Part shown: piece by piece, positions 17,988 to 25,544 of the stretch
Layout: every line of letters begins with the position of its first letter
Position numbering within the stretch: position 1 is the stretch's first letter
Virus record (IMG/VR): IMGVR_UViG_3300027779_001411
Location: 1-29,033 of that record
Length of the DNA stretch: 29,033 bases
Strand: one strand, 5' to 3'
DNA from: a virus
Program-made: the position numbers and the translations under genes
Notes under the pieces: generated by a model
The model's database searches: none
The model's input: only the letters and a program-made list of their open reading frames with translations
What the model was told of the DNA's origin: nothing

Positions 17988-19841
17988 TTAATGGATCTCT
18001 GCATAATTAACACCGATCTTACCATCTCCATCCATACAAGTTACACCTACAGACTTAGGACCCTCACGGAATCCAGCTATAGATATTTCTAGTACAGTCT
18101 TAGCATGTTTAGTAGGTGTAACCCATGCAGTCTCGTCATGATAGAACAAGATAGGGTACGTACCTTCGATACCTAACTCTTTAATCTTCTTGTACTGGTA
18201 GACTAACGCAGTCTTACACGTTATACCTTCCAGTGTTTGAAGTAAATAGTTTAGTAGCTGATGATCAGAACCTACAATGACACGCCTACCATCAGCACCT
18301 ATGATGAAACCAATCCCGGTCTTCATCTTATTGTGGTTGTACTCTGACAGTAATTGATCTTTGAGTTCCTTAAGCTTAGGGAATGCTGCTTTGAACTTAG
18401 CATCTGCTTCCTTACCAGCTTTAGGTGACTTTAATCCAGTGATAACTTCACCAAGCTTAGTCATACCCGCACCAAATAAGTACGCATAGATAAAGTTCTT
18501 AGCTTTTGAACGTGAGATACCAAGGATTGCAGCATTACGAGAGTGAGCATCAGTTCCATCAGATTCTTTACCCACAACTACAGAAGCTGTGAACTTGTCA
18601 TCACCCATATAATGAGCCAGACCTCTGAACTGATTACCAGCAGAGTCAGCACCAACAAGCCTATGGTTACGCTCACATGTTAATAAGGATCTTAGTTCCT
18701 TACCGTACTTTGCATGAACTCCGGGGATGTTGACAATACCTCTATGTCTACAACGAAATGAAGGTGTACCAATGGTAAACATATCACCATGAAGACGACC
18801 ATCACCCCACTTAGCAACCATTTCTATCCAACTGTCAACCATAGCTAGTCTTTGACGTAACATATAGTAGTCACTAATCATACTGCCAACAATACCTAGG
18901 GGTTCTAGGGATGTGTCTGTCAGTTTAGGTGACATCTTAATCCACTTACCATTTACTTTCTTGAACGTCCAATCATCAGGCTTCCAACCAATGTCAGAGA
19001 GGTACTTCTTTACCTCTGCAAGTTGACCTAGCCTTACTTCACTAAACTCTATACGGGAGAAAGGGCCTGTTATAAAACTTTCAGAAGCCTTAACCTTATC
19101 ATCTAGCTCATACCAATCAGTTATAAGTTTGAAATAAGTACCGTTCTTCTTTACAATTTTATCTACTTCTCTTGTTCCTTTAAGCATACATACACTACCA
19201 AGCTTTGGCTCAAGCTCATCTTCGATAGCGTGAAGCTTCCATGTTAAGTCTCGTTTAAGAACCTTAGCTTTGGACATATTAAATAGCCAACCTTTAGCTG
19301 TGATATCAGCATTAACTATTGCAAAGTCATGCTCTAATATCAGTGCTTGTTTGAATTCAGGTCGTGCTTTAATTTGTATTGATGCTTCACGGGCTAATCT
19401 TTTGTATACCAGAGTATTCAATGTAACGTCTTGTATACAATATGTCAGCATCTCTTGGTTGTAATTAGTCCAATCGTTGTAATCACCCTTAGGGTATTCA
19501 AAGAATTCACCCCAACCTTTAAGTCCATGTCTATGTGTACGTTGGAACATACATAACTGTGACATTATGAGTGTATCCCATATAGTCTGAGAGGGCCTAG
19601 GAGTCCATCCTAGCAGTCTTTTAAGAACTGGTAGGTCATATCCAATTATGTTGTGACCTGCTATTAGATCGGCTTCTAGGAGCTTCTGTAGCCCCTCTGA
19701 TAGTGATGGTAGTTTATCATCATAATCTGAGTAAGAATATACTTCTTCAGTGTCGATATCTTGCATTACAAGACACCATATTTTATCTACTTCGGGTATA
19801 AGACCATTGGTTTCTAGATCCCATATTAGTTTAGTTGTCAT
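17988..19841 (-). CDS. Family A DNA polymerase with 3'-5' exonuclease (T7 gp5-like)
   Basis: 617 aa; GGAGG lies 6 nt before the ATG. Proofreading domain: ExoI D8/E10 (IWDLETNG), ExoII N64 and D69 (GHNIIGYD), ExoIII Y134/D138 (YCIQD). Polymerase domain: motif A GADSAGNQFRGLAHYM with catalytic D399; motif B RSKAKNFIYAYLFGAG with R444, K448 and Y452; motif C FYHDETAWV with H568, D569 and E570. It is shorter than T7 gp5 (704 aa), and I see no insertion equivalent to the T7 thioredoxin-binding loop in the thumb. In motif A the Glu that serves as steric gate in the family (T7 E480, E. coli Pol I E710) is Gln404. Tyr at the motif B site equals T7 Tyr526. This is the replicative polymerase, expressed between NrdB and the exonuclease. 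Confidence 0.96.
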   Translation of the reverse strand: MTTKLIWDLETNGLIPEVDKIWCLVMQDIDTEEVYSYSDYDDKLPSLSEGLQKLLEADLIAGHNIIGYDLPVLKRLLGWTPRPSQTIWDTLIMSQLCMFQRTHRHGLKGWGEFFEYPKGDYNDWTNYNQEMLTYCIQDVTLNTLVYKRLAREASIQIKARPEFKQALILEHDFAIVNADITAKGWLFNMSKAKVLKRDLTWKLHAIEDELEPKLGSVCMLKGTREVDKIVKKNGTYFKLITDWYELDDKVKASESFITGPFSRIEFSEVRLGQLAEVKKYLSDIGWKPDDWTFKKVNGKWIKMSPKLTDTSLEPLGIVGSMISDYYMLRQRLAMVDSWIEMVAKWGDGRLHGDMFTIGTPSFRCRHRGIVNIPGVHAKYGKELRSLLTCERNHRLVGADSAGNQFRGLAHYMGDDKFTASVVVGKESDGTDAHSRNAAILGISRSKAKNFIYAYLFGAGMTKLGEVITGLKSPKAGKEADAKFKAAFPKLKELKDQLLSEYNHNKMKTGIGFIIGADGRRVIVGSDHQLLNYLLQTLEGITCKTALVYQYKKIKELGIEGTYPILFYHDETAWVTPTKHAKTVLEISIAGFREGPKSVGVTCMDGDGKIGVNYAEIH

Positions 19842-19861
19842 AGGTAGTCCTCCAAGACTAG

Positions 19862-19892
19862 TAAGCAGTTTACAGTGACCTTGCTTAGGTCA
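19862..19892 (-). promoter_or_regulatory. Hairpin or alternative-fold element in the DNA polymerase leader
   Basis: The 61-nt gap between nrdB and the polymerase gene is long for this operon. On the minus strand it holds TGACCT-AAGCA-AGGTCA (19892-19876), a perfect 6-bp hairpin. TGCTTA at 19867-19862 is complementary to TAAGCA, which overlaps the hairpin loop, so a competing stem or a pseudoknot is possible. It could be a phage promoter or operator, or an RNA element that tunes polymerase translation. No function is shown. Confidence 0.4.
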
Positions 19893-19902
19893 ATTAGTTA
19901 TT

Positions 19903-20856
19903 CTACCAGCCCCATGATGAGCCAGACATTCCATCTGCTGAGTAATCGGTCACACGTCCTTCAAAGAAGTTCTTGAAGCTGTCACCATTAAGAACCCAAT
20001 CAAGCCAAGGTAGGGGATTCTCTTGAATATCCCAGTTAGGCTTAAGACCTAGGTTAGTTAGTCGTCTGTCTGCGATGTATCTGATGTAGAGCTTGACTTC
20101 TTCTGAAGTGAGTCCTTCCATAGGTCCCATTTCAAATGCAAGATCAATAACTTTATCTTCAAGATGGACAGCAGTTCGGTACATTTCGTATATAGATAGT
20201 TTAAACTCATCATTTACAACCTCCGGGTTTTCATATGTAAAGGTTCGGAACAACTCAGTCATACCTGCGACATGCATTGTCTCGTCACGAATAGACCATT
20301 CAACAATCTCACACATTCCTTTTAGCTTACCATAGCGTTGGAAGTTTAGCAGCATTACAAACGCAGAGAATAGGGACATACCTTCATTACATACAGTTTG
20401 TGCCAGTGATTTAGCTAAGCCTTGCTTAGTATCTGGGTCAAATGTCTGCATGAACTCAAGTTTGTCGGCCATTTCTTTATATTCTAGGAATGCTGTGTAC
20501 TCAGCTTCAGGAAAACCTAAGGTATCGTTAAGAAGTGCATAGGAACGCATGTGTACAGTCTCTCTGTGTGCGAAAGACAGCATCATCATACGTGCTTCAT
20601 TGTTTTTAATACGTGGCAGGAACACATCTACGTAACTACCACCTACTATCACATCAGATTGTGTGAATAATCGTAGGATTTGGGTGATAAAGTTCTTTTC
20701 TGACAGAGAAATCTTGCCAGACTTCCACTGTACTACGTCCTCATTAAGATCACATTCCCATTCACCCCAATGTAATTTGTCATGTTCCACTGCTTGGTTG
20801 ACAAAGCTGGCATAATTGAAGGGTTTATAGGCAGGTGATGCAGTTATTAAGCTCAT
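19903..20856 (-). CDS. nrdB: Ribonucleotide reductase class I, beta (small) subunit
   Basis: 317 aa. Di-iron and radical residues of the R2 family can be placed: D68, E99 and H102 (RETVHMRSY), the radical Tyr106, E158 (CNEGMSLF), and E192 and H195 (IRDETMHVAG). The presence of the Tyr indicates a tyrosyl-radical class Ia-type subunit. It supplies the radical that NrdA needs to reduce ribonucleotides to deoxyribonucleotides for phage DNA synthesis. AAGGA precedes the ATG, and the start lies 7 nt after the NrdA stop. The C terminus (SGSSWGW) lacks an obvious copy of the E. coli tail. The tail normally docks on the cognate NrdA, so a phage-specific pair is likely. Confidence 0.95.
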   Translation of the reverse strand: MSLITASPAYKPFNYASFVNQAVEHDKLHWGEWECDLNEDVVQWKSGKISLSEKNFITQILRLFTQSDVIVGGSYVDVFLPRIKNNEARMMMLSFAHRETVHMRSYALLNDTLGFPEAEYTAFLEYKEMADKLEFMQTFDPDTKQGLAKSLAQTVCNEGMSLFSAFVMLLNFQRYGKLKGMCEIVEWSIRDETMHVAGMTELFRTFTYENPEVVNDEFKLSIYEMYRTAVHLEDKVIDLAFEMGPMEGLTSEEVKLYIRYIADRRLTNLGLKPNWDIQENPLPWLDWVLNGDSFKNFFEGRVTDYSADGMSGSSWGW

Positions 20857-20863
20857 TTATTAG

Positions 20864-22612
20864 TTATCCTTGGCATGATAGGCACTCATCCTCTTCAGTT
20901 TCATAGTCTTTTAAGGCTACACGGGTAGGTTTGAAGCTAACTGTGTCTGCTTTAGCACCTGCACTTGTCCGAAGATAGTAAAGTCCCTTTAGTTTCTTAT
21001 TAAATGCACGAATATGCACCTCATTTACATACGCTTTGTCGGTTCCAGAAGGAAAGAACAAATTAACAGACTGCCCTTGACATATAAATGGCTGTCGGGT
21101 TGCTGCATGGTCTATAACCCACCTCTGATCTAGCTCGAAAGCTGTCTTAAAGATTTGTTTATCCCAATCATCCATCCATTCTAGGTGTTGTACACTTCCT
21201 TCGTTCAGTATTATTGATTTCCACTGCTTTTCAAGCCATTCATCGTCATCGTTATAACCTTTAAGTACTAATGCAAGGTAAGGGTTCTTAACTAAGTGAG
21301 CACCCACTCTAGTACGATGTGTAAAAGCATTAGATTTAAGGGGTTCAATAGATGCTGAACAACCAGCAATGATTGATGAGTTTGCATTAGGTGCAATAGC
21401 CAACAAATGTGAGTTCCTTATACCATCTATATCTGGGCATGAACCACGTTCTTCTGCTAGATATACAGAAGCAGCTCTAGCTTGTGCTTTGATATGCGTA
21501 AACATCTCAGTATTATATGCAGTAGCCATAGGAGTCTCCCACGGTATCCCTACACGCTGTAATGCGCTATGGAAACCCATTGCTCCTAGTCCTAAGGAAC
21601 GCTCTTGTGTGGCACTATAGACAGCCTTACGGAGTTCTTTAGGTGCATGGAAGCAGAAGAAGGATATTACATTATCTAACATAGTGATTAGGTCAGCAAC
21701 CATAGTGGTTTCTTTCCAATCTTGATAATATTCAAGGTTTACACTTGACAAACAACATACTGCTGTACGATCTTCGTTTGTCGGTAGATGAATTTCATTA
21801 CAAAGGTTTGAACCTTTAATGGTTAAACCCTTTTCTCTCATTTCTGGTGGTAGGTGTCTGTTAGCTTCGTCAATGAAGTTTAGGTACGGTTCTCCAGTAC
21901 GGAATCGTGTTTCTATCAGACGTTCCCATAGGTCTCTTGCAGGTATTGTGTCTCTTGCTGTTTGATCATTAGGATCTATTAGATCCCAAGTATTCCCGGA
22001 TACTACTGCATCCATGAAAGCATCAGTTATGTTTACAGCGTTGTGAATATTGAACGCTTTACGATTAGGATCTCCACCTGTTGGTACACGGATGTTAATG
22101 AATTCAATGATATCAGGGTGTGAGATGTCCATGTAGGCAGCATAAGAACCTTTTCGAGTCTTACCCTGTCTGTAGGCAGTCATATCGCTGTCCACTGTCT
22201 TTAAGAAAGGTATTGGTGAAGGTGCAACATCACTGACAGACCTAATGTCTGACCAATGACCACCTACGCCACCTCCTTTTACTGAAAGCCAACGTAGCTC
22301 TGTAGAATGTCCAATAAGCCCTTCTAGTGAATCAGGTACATAAGCTAAGAAACAACTAATAGGGAGACCACGTACTTTTTCTCCTAGTGCTGGTGCGTTA
22401 GACAGTATAGGTGAGCTGAACATAAACCAACCTTTACTTGCGTAGTCATATATTCGTTGTGCTAAATCATAATCAGCTTTACAGAATGCCATAGCAGCTC
22501 TTGCGTATGCATCTTGTGGGTCTTCATTTTCACGACAGTAGTAGTCTTTTAGTAATGTGTAAGCTTGATTTGAAAGTAAACTATTTCTAGAGTAATCAAC
22601 TTGGATTGTCAT
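20864..22612 (-). CDS. nrdA: Ribonucleotide reductase class I, alpha (large) subunit, no ATP cone
   Basis: 582 aa (E. coli NrdA is 761). The key residues are present: C87 (PISCFLAY) and C286 or C287 as the reducible pair, the catalytic N269-x-C271-x-E273 block (SNLCNEIHLP), the radical-transfer tyrosines Y545/Y546 (LYYLRTSAG), and the C-terminal redox pair C577/C580 (ECLSCQG). The substrate/phosphate loop region APNANSSIIAGCSASIEP (407-424) is intact. The N terminus starts almost directly in the catalytic barrel, so the ATP-cone domain is absent and the enzyme should escape overall dATP feedback inhibition. The gene overlaps the thioredoxin-like gene by 17 bp and is followed by nrdB. The reaction is NDP to dNDP. 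Confidence 0.96.
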   Translation of the reverse strand: MTIQVDYSRNSLLSNQAYTLLKDYYCRENEDPQDAYARAAMAFCKADYDLAQRIYDYASKGWFMFSSPILSNAPALGEKVRGLPISCFLAYVPDSLEGLIGHSTELRWLSVKGGGVGGHWSDIRSVSDVAPSPIPFLKTVDSDMTAYRQGKTRKGSYAAYMDISHPDIIEFINIRVPTGGDPNRKAFNIHNAVNITDAFMDAVVSGNTWDLIDPNDQTARDTIPARDLWERLIETRFRTGEPYLNFIDEANRHLPPEMREKGLTIKGSNLCNEIHLPTNEDRTAVCCLSSVNLEYYQDWKETTMVADLITMLDNVISFFCFHAPKELRKAVYSATQERSLGLGAMGFHSALQRVGIPWETPMATAYNTEMFTHIKAQARAASVYLAEERGSCPDIDGIRNSHLLAIAPNANSSIIAGCSASIEPLKSNAFTHRTRVGAHLVKNPYLALVLKGYNDDDEWLEKQWKSIILNEGSVQHLEWMDDWDKQIFKTAFELDQRWVIDHAATRQPFICQGQSVNLFFPSGTDKAYVNEVHIRAFNKKLKGLYYLRTSAGAKADTVSFKPTRVALKDYETEEDECLSCQG

Positions 22613-22829
22613 TTAACCATCCTTCAACTGTTTCTTTATCTTTAAACCCAATGAGTCTGTTATTTGTTTCTGTGTTTAGTAGTGTTGGAACACTTCGTAT
22701 TTTATGTTCTGCAGCTAAAGCCCAATCAGACTCTATATTACAAGATATATAGTTAATCATTTTATTATCTAATAATGTGCTAAGTGCATAGCAAGGCTGA
22801 CATCCTTCTGTGTAAAACTTTATAATCAT
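22596..22829 (-). CDS. Small thioredoxin/glutaredoxin-like protein
   Basis: 77 aa. It starts with beta strand IIKFYTEG, the redox motif C10-Q-P-C13, and later the cis-Pro segment SVPTL (P48), the layout of a minimal thioredoxin fold of the NrdH/glutaredoxin size. It overlaps nrdA by 17 bp and the gene upstream by 4 bp (ATGA), so it is probably co-translated with the reductase. Its most likely job is to re-reduce the C-terminal CxxC of NrdA after each turnover. The CQPC motif is neither the classical CGPC of thioredoxin nor CPYC of glutaredoxin, so the electron source (thioredoxin reductase or glutathione) cannot be told from sequence. Confidence 0.88.
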   Translation of the reverse strand: MIIKFYTEGCQPCYALSTLLDNKMINYISCNIESDWALAAEHKIRSVPTLLNTETNNRLIGFKDKETVEGWLNDNPS

Positions 22830-23014
22830 TGGTCAACCTCGTTTTGCTTATATTCATCTAATGCTTCAGCTACTCTAAACTCTGACAGTGAATCTATTAA
22901 TTTTGTCAGGTTGTCTGTTTCTTTATCATTTATTACGTACTGCAGTAGATGGGGTACTCCGTTTTTATAACCTATCACAATAGACTTAAGCCATGTTTTT
23001 GTATCAAATATCAT
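22826..23014 (-). CDS. Small protein of unknown function
   Basis: 62 aa, in ATGA-type overlaps with DUF3310 on one side and the thioredoxin-like gene on the other, which supports a real coding sequence. The N-terminal half is mixed hydrophobic and aromatic (WLKSIVIGYKNGVPHLLQYV), with no convincing membrane span. The C-terminal half is charged and likely helical (NLTKLIDSLSEFRVAEALDEY). No family is recognised. Confidence 0.65.
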   Translation of the reverse strand: MIFDTKTWLKSIVIGYKNGVPHLLQYVINDKETDNLTKLIDSLSEFRVAEALDEYKQNEVDQ

Positions 23015-23277
23015 GCATTACCTCTGTTGAAGAACTCTAATTGCATTTCTAACACATGAATTGCTTTTTCAATATCTTTAGCATGTGACCCTTTTTCGCG
23101 TGTTAGGTATTTATTTACTTTTGTGTAAACAGATGCACGTATTCCTTCATAACCAAAGTTAGCATATGTAGCTTCAAGTGGTTGAATTCCTTGATATTTG
23201 TAGTGATCCCCACCTATTTGGGAGTTCATTGCTGAGTTCTCGATTGTTGGTTCTGTTTTTATACCATCTGGATCCAT
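23011..23277 (-). CDS. DUF3310 family protein
   Basis: 88 aa. The signature IGGDHYKYQGIQPLE (21-35), followed by YTKVNKYLTR and DIEKAIHVLEMQLEF, identifies the DUF3310 (SaV-like) family, common in phages and sometimes fused to nucleotide kinases. Its biochemical role is not established. AGGAG lies 10 nt before ATG 23277. The gene overlaps the next one by 4 bp and belongs to the block leading into thioredoxin and ribonucleotide reductase, in keeping with nucleotide metabolism but not proof of it. Confidence 0.85.
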   Translation of the reverse strand: MDPDGIKTEPTIENSAMNSQIGGDHYKYQGIQPLEATYANFGYEGIRASVYTKVNKYLTREKGSHAKDIEKAIHVLEMQLEFFNRGNA

Positions 23278-23299
23278 TTACTTTGTACTCCTGTAATTA

Positions 23300-23740
23300 T
23301 TATCTTGGTAGATTGCCTTTTATATATTTAATAGCTCTTTTCATACGAGGAACATTATCATTGAATCCACCTAATGCTCTGTTGCAACTATGACATAACC
23401 ACCCCCTGAACTCCTCAGTACTATGGTCATGGTCAAGAACCCATGCACCTGCAACACCGCCCCTACCTTCTGCCTGTGTTTCGTCACATAAGCATACGGG
23501 GCATTCATACCCATCAGGAGCCTGACCATGTATAGACTTAAGATACTTACGCACTTTACCAAGTTCATTGTTACATGATCTACACTCGGCTCTAAGATAA
23601 GTACCTCCACCTGATGGTCCAAAGTATGAAGTAGGCAGTTTGTTCTTACACTTGGAGCATATCTTTGTATCTTTACATGCAGGGTTTTCAGAGGATATCT
23701 TTATGTCCTCCATGAATAACTTCATTTGTTCATACTTCAT
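23300..23740 (-). CDS. Recombination endonuclease VII-like (HNH-fold) nuclease
   Basis: 146 aa from ATG 23740, which forms an ATGA overlap with the methyltransferase stop; a GTG at 23749 is less likely. The C-terminal half carries the endonuclease VII signature: C80-x-x-C83, LDHDHSTEEFRGWLC with D103 to H106, and CHSCNRALGGF with C116, C119 and N120. A zinc knuckle pair, C28/C31 and C53/C56, forms an extra N-terminal treble-clef-like region. T4 endonuclease VII resolves Holliday junctions and debranches DNA before packaging. This gene could fill the role of T7 gp3, although HNH proteins of this shape also act as homing or nicking enzymes. Confidence 0.82.
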   Translation of the reverse strand: MKYEQMKLFMEDIKISSENPACKDTKICSKCKNKLPTSYFGPSGGGTYLRAECRSCNNELGKVRKYLKSIHGQAPDGYECPVCLCDETQAEGRGGVAGAWVLDHDHSTEEFRGWLCHSCNRALGGFNDNVPRMKRAIKYIKGNLPR

Positions 23741-24462
23741 ACTGTACACACTAATTTCTTATTAGCTTGATATACTGCTTCTGCGAATCCCCTTGGAGTT
23801 GCTGAGCGTATGTTCTTTGTCTTCATTGATTTACCACCAAGCTTTCTATGTTGAGTGCTTGAGCCGTAACTTTCACAAGCTACTGGATCTTTTGCTGGCA
23901 TTGAAAAACCTCCACCTGTCCATAAGCATGTGTGTTTTGAGTATGCATCATTTGGTGCAATGTATTCTGGATACAGCGGGTGACATTCTTCACCTTCTTT
24001 GATGTAACCACCGTATTCATAGGGGTGGAACCTATAGTCGGGTTTTCTCCAAAGGGTTGACAGCACTGATACCGGGTTTTCTATGTAATACGGAACTTCA
24101 ATATCATTAAAGAGTTCATCGCACCACATTGCGTAACCTACTGCTTTTCTTTGAAACAATGGATCTATTAATGCTTTAGCTTTAAACCATGCTGCACCTG
24201 ACACTGCCATATCTGTGCATACAGGGAAAGCCATTGCAAATACAACATCATCATCTACGTCATCAAACTCATGCCATAGATTGTTTATTTCATGATAGTC
24301 GTGTAGATCTGCATTCAGATAGTGGATTGAACCTCCACTTTCATAATTGTCTATACGGGTATTGTCATGTTGTATATCATAGCAATAGCATGTATACCCT
24401 GCTTTTGCCCAAGGTACAACTGCAACACCTGTGTAATCATACAGTGACAGTACAATGCTCAT
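23737..24462 (-). CDS. DNA cytosine-5 methyltransferase-like protein
   Basis: 241 aa. Motif I (SAM binding) is recognisable in VLSLYDYTGVAVVPWAKAGY and CYCYDIQ. A motif IV-like block AMAFPVCTDMAVSGA carries the candidate nucleophile C82, and IENPVS (E128, N129) matches motif VI. The rest (FHPYEYGGY, HTCLWTGGGF, KLGGKSMKTKNIRSATPRGF) belongs to a phage methylase-like family. The canonical PCQ is PVC here, so the Cys is shifted by one residue. At 241 aa there is little room for a target-recognition domain. It may protect phage DNA from restriction or modify another base position; activity is not certain. It overlaps both neighbours by 4 bp. Confidence 0.72.
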   Translation of the reverse strand: MSIVLSLYDYTGVAVVPWAKAGYTCYCYDIQHDNTRIDNYESGGSIHYLNADLHDYHEINNLWHEFDDVDDDVVFAMAFPVCTDMAVSGAAWFKAKALIDPLFQRKAVGYAMWCDELFNDIEVPYYIENPVSVLSTLWRKPDYRFHPYEYGGYIKEGEECHPLYPEYIAPNDAYSKHTCLWTGGGFSMPAKDPVACESYGSSTQHRKLGGKSMKTKNIRSATPRGFAEAVYQANKKLVCTV

Positions 24463-24716
24463 AGAGATGCCTCCAGTGATTCTCTTTTCTCTTTGATAGC
24501 ATCATTTAGTTTATGATAGGTGATGGCACAAGCAATACTACCGCCACCTCTGGCCATTTCAACTCCGCATTCTCTGTAACTTAAGCCTGACGCACGTAGG
24601 TCTATTACTTTCACTAACTCTTCTTTTGAGTAAGCTTCAGGGGTTCCTTTTGTTTTAATAAGGTGGTCAGGTATTTTAGGTATAAAGACTATACCTGTAT
24701 TTACGGATATGCCCAT
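24459..24716 (-). CDS. Small helix-turn-helix protein
   Basis: 85 aa. Residues 31-69 (KEELVKVIDLRASGLSYREC, then GVEMARGGGSIACAITYHKL) look like a tri-helical DNA-binding unit of the homeodomain/sigma-4 type: helix, LSYREC turn, then a recognition helix. The first 25 residues are hydrophobic and variable, and the tail is charged (KEKRESLEASL). GGAGG lies 8 nt before the ATG, inside the end of the previous gene. It could be a regulator or a DNA-binding partner of the downstream methyltransferase, with which it shares an ATGA overlap. The call rests on pattern only. Confidence 0.55.
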   Translation of the reverse strand: MGISVNTGIVFIPKIPDHLIKTKGTPEAYSKEELVKVIDLRASGLSYRECGVEMARGGGSIACAITYHKLNDAIKEKRESLEASL

Positions 24717-24717
24717 T

Positions 24718-24927
24718 TCATGCTCCTCCAGTTATTTGATCGTGTGCCATTTCTTGAACAAAGGCCGATTCATTTTCACTTATATGTTCTAATTGACTTT
24801 CTGTAAGTGGGTTACCAGTGCTATCTGTTGCTGAAGAAATATAAGCATCTACAAAGTCAGGGTAATCTGACATATCCACACCTTCAATTACAACATCTTG
24901 TAAACTGTATACATCATATATATTCAT
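24718..24927 (-). CDS. Small acidic protein of unknown function
   Basis: 69 aa and strongly acidic, with the phrase DYPDFVDAYISSATDSTGN followed by PLTESQLEHISENESAFVQEM. It resembles a type of short acidic phage protein whose role is unknown to me. It starts 3 nt after the stop of the 36-aa membrane peptide gene and ends 1 nt before the HTH gene start. No membrane span or catalytic motif is present. Acidic small phage proteins can be nucleic-acid mimics or inhibitors, but nothing here shows that. Confidence 0.65.
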   Translation of the reverse strand: MNIYDVYSLQDVVIEGVDMSDYPDFVDAYISSATDSTGNPLTESQLEHISENESAFVQEMAHDQITGGA

Positions 24928-24930
24928 ATA

Positions 24931-25041
24931 TTACCCTGCTATAGTGTTTTTTATAATGGTTTCTATTAGTATGATTGTTGATATTGCGCAAATCCCTGTG
25001 TATGTAAAACCTTTAAGGAATTCTATTAAGTTTTCTTTCAT
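24931..25041 (-). CDS. 36-aa single-span membrane protein (short ORF)
   Basis: The frame runs from ATG 25041 to TAA at 24931. AAAAGG lies just upstream, and the start is 6 nt after the stop of the TerS-like gene. A charged N terminus (MKENLIEFLKG) is followed by about 20 hydrophobic residues (FTYTGICAISTIILIETII) and a short Lys-containing tail. Without it the stretch between 24928 and 25047 would be an unexplained gap in a tightly packed operon. With the SleB-type endolysin two genes upstream, a holin, pinholin or other lysis accessory role is possible. Other small phage membrane peptides exist, so this is an inference. Confidence 0.6.
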   Translation of the reverse strand: MKENLIEFLKGFTYTGICAISTIILIETIIKNTIAG

Positions 25042-25047
25042 AACCTT

Positions 25048-25542
25048 TTAGTCTTTTACGACTTCACCTTCAATATCTTTAAGTGGTTTGAGGTTAGGCT
25101 CATTGATGATTGCAAGTTGTTGTGCCAGTTCTTCATCGGTTAGGTCTTCCAAGTTTATGTTTGTGTTGATGTTCTCGGTACGTTGCAGTTTAGGTTGTTG
25201 GTACTCAGCTATTGTTGCTGCAAGTTTTGAGGCTTCTGCAGGGTCACCGTCTTGGATAGCCCGGAGCATCATTATTTGCATTACAGTTAAGCCAGATGGC
25301 ATGTCGCTTATTACACCATCTGAAAGATACTTTAATATTTGTACAGTTTCTTTCATTTTCTCACGGGCTTCTTTATTAGATCTCCGCTTTTCAATGCTTT
25401 TACCTGACATCATCTTCATGTGTTCTTTATCCCATTTGGGTTTAAGGTTTGCAAGTGATGATTCTGTGATTGCTATCTTTGGTTTCTTTGTTAGGTTTTC
25501 AGGCTTTACTGTACCTTCCACGTACTTAACGTGATCTATCAT
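25048..25542 (-). CDS. Possible small terminase subunit (DNA-packaging) protein
   Basis: 164 aa. It has a basic, Lys-rich N-terminal half with MSGKSIEKRRSNKEAREK (45-62), then a predicted helix bundle. The block DPAEASKLAATIAEYQQPKLQR (100-121) and LEDLTDEELAQQL (131-143) resemble the C-terminal half of phage small terminases, where a helix ends in PKLQR before an acidic DLTDEEL tail. Such proteins form rings that recognise the phage DNA for packaging. The large subunit is not in this window. An alternative is a DNA-binding protein of other function. GGAG lies 8 nt before the ATG but sits inside a predicted RNA stem (25545-25603), so translation may be controlled. Confidence 0.5.
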   Translation of the reverse strand: MIDHVKYVEGTVKPENLTKKPKIAITESSLANLKPKWDKEHMKMMSGKSIEKRRSNKEAREKMKETVQILKYLSDGVISDMPSGLTVMQIMMLRAIQDGDPAEASKLAATIAEYQQPKLQRTENINTNINLEDLTDEELAQQLAIINEPNLKPLKDIEGEVVKD

Positions 25543-25544
25543 TT

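Noticed and set aside
23300-23740. Endonuclease VII-like and GIY-YIG genes as signs of a mobile element
   Set aside because: No flanking repeats, no intron or intein in the neighbours, and tight ATGA overlaps suggest stable operon genes.
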